In this document: positions 6,967-9,968 of the stretch, piece by piece
Position numbering within the stretch: position 1 is the first letter of the stretch
Layout of the letters: every line of letters starts with the position of its first letter
Assembly: GCA_022448765.1 (NCBI GenBank)
Contig: JAKUTI010000014.1
Span: 13,565 to 23,532 of the forward strand
Reading direction: 5' to 3'
From: Pseudomonadales bacterium
GTDB taxonomy: Bacteria; Pseudomonadota; Gammaproteobacteria; Pseudomonadales; Azotimanducaceae
DNA: 9,968 nucleotides
Program-made: the position numbers and the translations under genes
Notes under the pieces: model-generated
What the model saw: only the letters and a program-made list of their open reading frames with translations
What the model was told of the DNA's origin: nothing
The model's database searches: none

Positions 6967-7836
6967 ATGACCATCGACGTACGTCCGTTAAATCCGATTA
7001 TTGGCGCCGAAATATGGGGCGCAGATTTGGTCAATTTGACCGATGAACAATTTGGAGAAATTCACCAAGCATCGGTGACCCACGGTGTTATTTTCTTTAG
7101 AGATCAACCGCGACTGTCGCCAGAACAGCAGATCGCTTTCGCCCGTCGCTTTGGGCCGGTCCATGTGCACCCGGCATCACGGGGGACGGCGGCTGAGTAC
7201 CCCGGATTGATGAAAATCCGAACAACGCGTGAGACTGATGTTGCCGCAGGGAATCGTTGGCATTCGGATGTGTCTTGCGACGAAGCCCCTCCTTCAATCA
7301 CGACGTTGCAGCTGCATGAAATACCGCCGAGCGGTGGCGATACCTTATTTTCAAGCATGTATGCGGCGTACGACGCCCTGTCGGACCGTATGAAAACCTT
7401 GTTGGACGGTTTGACCGCGCACCACTCCGGCGAAGACGCTTATCGCCGGTTGTTTCGGTTCGACAATCCGGGCGAAGCCAGTTGGCCTGAAGCCAATCAT
7501 CCGCTGGTGCGGGAGCACCCCGAGAGCCACCGACCGGCGCTATATGCCAACCGAGAATTTACCGAACGAATCAATGATCTGCCCCGCTTGGAAGCAAAAG
7601 CGCTCTTTGGATTCTTGTTAGATCATGCCGAGCAGGTCGCTTTCCAATGCAGGTTTGTATGGTCTGAGAATGCCATTGCGGCATGGGATAATCGCTGCGT
7701 GCAGCATCATGCGGTGTGGGACTATTGGCCTCACGAAAGACGTGGTCACCGCGTTACCGCTCAAGGCGAAATTCCTATTCCCTGGTCAGGCGATCCCGAC
7801 GCTGGACGTTCCGAAAACCTACGTTTAAGCGCGTAA
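6967..7836 (+). CDS. TauD/TfdA-family Fe(II)/2-oxoglutarate dioxygenase
   Basis: Predicted 289-residue cytoplasmic oxygenase. TauD/TfdA enzymes hydroxylate a substrate (taurine, aryloxyacetates, sulfate esters and others) while converting 2-oxoglutarate to succinate and CO2. The N-terminus MTIDVRPLNPIIGAEIWGADL is typical of the family, which supports the ATG at 6967 over upstream in-frame codons. The iron ligands are H99 and D101 in RWHSDVSC, plus H247 in WDNRCVQHHAVWDY. The arginines in ERRGHRVTAQG (258-262) match the 2-oxoglutarate-binding position. Length is normal. It is the only rightward gene in the window, divergent from the small gene and convergent with the methyltransferase, and is therefore a separate transcription unit. 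The substrate cannot be read; taurine itself is not indicated, as no ABC transporter or sulfur genes are nearby. Confidence 0.92.
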   Translation: MTIDVRPLNPIIGAEIWGADLVNLTDEQFGEIHQASVTHGVIFFRDQPRLSPEQQIAFARRFGPVHVHPASRGTAAEYPGLMKIRTTRETDVAAGNRWHSDVSCDEAPPSITTLQLHEIPPSGGDTLFSSMYAAYDALSDRMKTLLDGLTAHHSGEDAYRRLFRFDNPGEASWPEANHPLVREHPESHRPALYANREFTERINDLPRLEAKALFGFLLDHAEQVAFQCRFVWSENAIAAWDNRCVQHHAVWDYWPHERRGHRVTAQGEIPIPWSGDPDAGRSENLRLSA

Positions 7837-7840
7837 GTGC

Positions 7841-8506
7841 CTATCGTTTGATCGCCAACGTGAGTCCGTCCCCAATGGGAAGCATCGTTGCAGCCACTCG
7901 CTGGTCTATCCGGACTTTCTCGTTAAGTGCGCGGATGGCGACAGTATCGTCGTCAATGGCGTTATCGTCGGCAACACGGCCGCTCCAAAGCACATTGTCG
8001 ATGCCCATCAGTCCCCCGGGTCTCAGCAAAACGAGGCATCGCTCGTAGTAGCCATCGTAGTTGGCCTTGTCGGCGTCGATAAACGCGAAATCGAAAGAAT
8101 CTGCCTGGCCCCGGCGAATCAGTTCGTCGAGTGTTTCGGTTCCAGGCCGCAGGCGTAAATCGATTTTCTCTTGTAAGCCTGCCCTTTCCCAAAAGTCGCG
8201 CGCGATGGACGTCCATTCCTCCGAGACATCGCAAGCGATCACGCGGCCGTCTTTGGGGAGAGCTTCTGCCACGACCAGCGCGCTGTAGCCGGTAAAAGTA
8301 CCGATCTCGATGGTCTTTTTTGCACCGATCAGGCGGATCAATAGCGCCATGAAGGCACCCTGTTCAGGCGAGATTTGCATTCTGTGCCATCGCGTGGACT
8401 CTTGGGTTTTCGCACGGAGCTCCTGGGCGATTGACGATTCCTGAATACCCGTATGAAGAAGGTAGTTGTATAGGGATTCGGTCAATTCAATAGTTTGGCT
8501 GGCCAT
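7841..8506 (-). CDS. Class I SAM-dependent O-methyltransferase, family 3 (CCoAOMT-like)
   Basis: Predicted 221-residue cation-dependent O-methyltransferase of the caffeoyl-CoA / catechol O-methyltransferase-like family, which transfers a methyl group from S-adenosylmethionine to a hydroxyl, often on a catechol. SAM motif I is IEIGTFTGYSALVVAEALP at 66-84, followed by the acidic residue in RVIACDVSEEW. The metal and catalytic residues fit the family: D144 and K147 in FIDADKANYDGYYE, and D170-N171 in IDNVLWSGRV. Length matches bacterial members. The ATG at 8504-8506 follows AGGAG with seven bases spacing. It begins 86 bases after the amidohydrolase stop on the same strand and may be co-transcribed. 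Its stop is four bases from that of the convergent TauD-family gene. The natural substrate is unknown. Confidence 0.94.
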   Translation of the reverse strand: MASQTIELTESLYNYLLHTGIQESSIAQELRAKTQESTRWHRMQISPEQGAFMALLIRLIGAKKTIEIGTFTGYSALVVAEALPKDGRVIACDVSEEWTSIARDFWERAGLQEKIDLRLRPGTETLDELIRRGQADSFDFAFIDADKANYDGYYERCLVLLRPGGLMGIDNVLWSGRVADDNAIDDDTVAIRALNEKVRIDQRVAATMLPIGDGLTLAIKR

Positions 8507-8592
8507 ATTTGGCTCCTGGTATAGCTTGCGGCAGGTAACGCACGGGGTGTGTCAATGGATTCGGAGATGCTGAACTTCAACCTGCTCGTGGT

Positions 8593-9744
8593 TCAAGCTC
8601 GAGGATACAGGTCAAGAAAATTCTTCTGAAAGAAGCCCTCGCGGTCGATTTCGTTCAAAGACGCCGTGGTCCGATCAAAGCGTCCGAGCGGATCGCGACC
8701 TCCTTCTGCGTGGGGGTAGTCGGACGAAAATAAGTACAACTCGGGGTACGATTCGTTAACGAGTTGCTCAACGTGTTCGAAGGGGTAAGGCGTAAAGCGC
8801 AGTTGTTGGCGGATCTGCTCCCCTGGCGTTCTCGACATGTCAGCCAAGTGGGGCTCGGAACGAGACCATATATCCGCCGCGTAATCGAGGCGACGAATCA
8901 TGTCCGGTACCCACCCGGCGCCGATTTCGATCACCCCGCCCCTGAGCGCAGGAAATTGTTCGAGGACGCCGTCGAGCACGAGGGTGGAAATAAAGCGTTG
9001 CGCCGCATGGTGAATCACTGTCAGGTCTTTTGAGCCAATGACTTCTGCCCCTCCGCGGGCCGTGGTCCGATCAGGCCGACCATCATTCATCCAGGATTCT
9101 TCGATCGATAACGGTGCGCTTCCAACGTGCAAAATAAACGGTACGCGAGCCTCCTCGAGGGCGGCCCAAATCGGATCGTGCAATGGATGTCCGGGTGACC
9201 GCCCCCCGGGGGCATCTGCGCTGATCCAAACAGCACCCAGACCCAGACGAAGCGCCGCGCCGATTTCTTTGAGTGCGCGATCCGGATCCTGCAGTGGCAC
9301 CATCGCCACGCCGATCAAGCGAGAATCACCACCCACGAACTCGGCCATGGCTCGATTATGTGCGGTAGCAGCGCCGTAACTCACGGCATCGTCTACAGCG
9401 CCAAAAATCAACCGTCCGCAAAATGACGAAAAGATGACCTGTCGTTTAAACCCCAGAAGGTCGAGGGCTTTCCCCCTTTCCTCACCGTTGAATGCACCGA
9501 GCGCATCGTGCCATTTGGGGCCGCGCGTGATCTGATCGCCGAGTTCCAGGAGACGTGCCACGGTCTCAGGAGAGTGCCTCTTTGATCCCACGTGCTCACC
9601 GGGATCGAAGATCCCCGTTGTGGTTTGCCCAAGATTTGGGAGCAAGGAACGGACCGAGGCATCTGCGTGCGCCGTCAGGAAATCGGGCATTTCCATCAAG
9701 TGACTGTCGGCGTCGTGGATGATCCGGTCACCGGCGTAACTCAT
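8593..9744 (-). CDS. Amidohydrolase_2 (ACMSD-like) metal-dependent hydrolase / decarboxylase
   Basis: Predicted 383-residue TIM-barrel protein of the Amidohydro_2 family, whose members are metal-dependent hydrolases or non-oxidative decarboxylases of aromatic and ring-cleavage acids. The first-strand motif is D11-x-D13-x-H15 in HDADSHLMEMPDF. Further candidate metal or catalytic residues are H206 (FILHVGS), H245/H246 (VIHHAAQRF), E273 (EIGAGWVPDMIRRLD) and D342 (LFSSDYPHAEGG), all at family-typical places. The ATG at 9742-9744 is preferred because homologous sequence begins at about IIHDADSH. AAAGGAA lies 12 bases upstream, slightly far. A TTG at 9831 would add 29 residues but has no ribosome site. 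It lies 96 bases after the partial upstream gene, with hairpins between, and precedes the O-methyltransferase. The exact reaction is unknown. Confidence 0.9.
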   Translation of the reverse strand: MSYAGDRIIHDADSHLMEMPDFLTAHADASVRSLLPNLGQTTTGIFDPGEHVGSKRHSPETVARLLELGDQITRGPKWHDALGAFNGEERGKALDLLGFKRQVIFSSFCGRLIFGAVDDAVSYGAATAHNRAMAEFVGGDSRLIGVAMVPLQDPDRALKEIGAALRLGLGAVWISADAPGGRSPGHPLHDPIWAALEEARVPFILHVGSAPLSIEESWMNDGRPDRTTARGGAEVIGSKDLTVIHHAAQRFISTLVLDGVLEQFPALRGGVIEIGAGWVPDMIRRLDYAADIWSRSEPHLADMSRTPGEQIRQQLRFTPYPFEHVEQLVNESYPELYLFSSDYPHAEGGRDPLGRFDRTTASLNEIDREGFFQKNFLDLYPRA

Positions 9745-9799
9745 CGAAGGGGTGTTTCCTTTGCTCGGCTTTTCATCATGGATTCTCTGCGGTCGAGAG

Positions 9800-9840
9800 G
9801 GGTTTGCCAACCCACCTCTTCCCGTCGACAACCGGGAGGT
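9800..9840 (-). other. Two adjacent stem-loops between the partial gene and the amidohydrolase gene
   Basis: Immediately after the upstream stop codon, 9837-9840 and 9833-9836 pair with 9814-9817 and 9821-9824 across a 3-base bulge and an 8-base loop. Directly next to it, 9809-9813 pairs perfectly with 9800-9804 around a 4-base loop. No U-tract follows in the leftward transcript. They may act as a weak terminator, an attenuator or an RNA-stability element. They are short enough that chance cannot be excluded. Confidence 0.35.
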
Positions 9841-9968
9841 TTAGTAGTGGGGAGGAGGTTCGTCTTCGGGTTTGACGATTCGGTCCGCTGTTCGAACCTG
9901 TTCCATGATCATGCGGATCATGGAGTCGTGTTCGTCTACGCGTGCTTGGCAAGTGACAATGACATCGT
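9841..9968 (-). CDS. C-terminal 41 residues of an unrecognised protein
   Basis: An open frame enters from the right edge and ends at the TAA at 9841-9843. The visible tail begins DVIVTCQARVDEHDSMI, continues as a charged, methionine-rich helix-like stretch, and ends RIVKPEDEPPPHY. I do not recognise the family. Reading to the edge without a stop, the protein-like composition, and position just upstream of a same-strand gene support it as coding. It was too short and incomplete for any functional statement. Confidence 0.5.
   Translation of the reverse strand, partial: DVIVTCQARVDEHDSMIRMIMEQVRTADRIVKPEDEPPPHY
9902..9924. repeat. Perfect 9-base inverted repeat with 5-base spacer
   Basis: TCCATGATC (9902-9910) is the exact reverse complement of GATCATGGA (9916-9924), separated by ATGCG. 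It lies inside the partial gene, where it encodes part of a repetitive Met-Ile run, so protein-coding constraint may explain it. An operator-like site for a dimeric regulator is possible but unsupported. Confidence 0.4.

Noticed and set aside
8550..8555. A perfect TTGACA -35 box on the leftward strand before the methyltransferase gene
   Set aside because: No acceptable -10 lies 16-18 bases downstream; the nearest TATACC is 26 bases away. It is not called as a promoter.

Overview
The window looks like a chromosomal segment of a free-living, aerobic Gram-negative bacterium, probably a pseudomonadotal (gammaproteobacterial-type) lineage. The reasons are a large outer-membrane beta-barrel protein with a signal peptide, a tRNA gene with an encoded CCA end, Shine-Dalgarno-led genes, and GC content in the mid-50s by eye. 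Nothing points to a phage, plasmid, insertion sequence or CRISPR array. No gene-free stretch exceeds about 115 bases.

Layout. Six protein genes and one tRNA run leftwards in positions 1-6899. In order of transcription they are: a 59-residue unrecognised small gene (6899-6720); a secreted SPOR / CBM9-like / DUF5916 outer-membrane protein (6713-3897); a serine beta-lactamase-family esterase (3864-2614); tRNA-Arg(CCG) (2534-2458); a zinc-free NADPH:quinone-oxidoreductase-type dehydrogenase with a TTG start (2428-1442); a phytanoyl-CoA-dioxygenase-family Fe(II)/2-oxoglutarate enzyme (1367-543); and the N-terminal 142 codons of a type I Baeyer-Villiger monooxygenase (427-1, cut by the window edge). 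A single rightward gene, a TauD/TfdA-type dioxygenase (6967-7836), sits between that block and a second leftward block. The second block holds the C-terminus of an unrecognised gene (9968-9841), an amidohydrolase_2-family hydrolase or decarboxylase (9744-8593) and a family-3 (CCoAOMT-like) O-methyltransferase (8506-7841).

How the genes may work together. Two 2-oxoglutarate oxygenases of different families, a Baeyer-Villiger monooxygenase, a quinone-oxidoreductase-like enzyme, a serine esterase and an amidohydrolase form a set suited to oxidative breakdown or tailoring of a hydrophobic carbon compound: hydroxylation, ketone-to-ester/lactone conversion, ester hydrolysis and ring-fragment processing. 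The DUF5916 barrel could supply the outer-membrane function. This pathway is an inference from neighbourhood, and no substrate can be read from the sequence. The most unusual items are the N-terminal SPOR-like domain on the DUF5916 protein, the well-led 59-residue gene just upstream of it, and the tRNA-Arg gene 29 bases ahead of a TTG-started enzyme gene.
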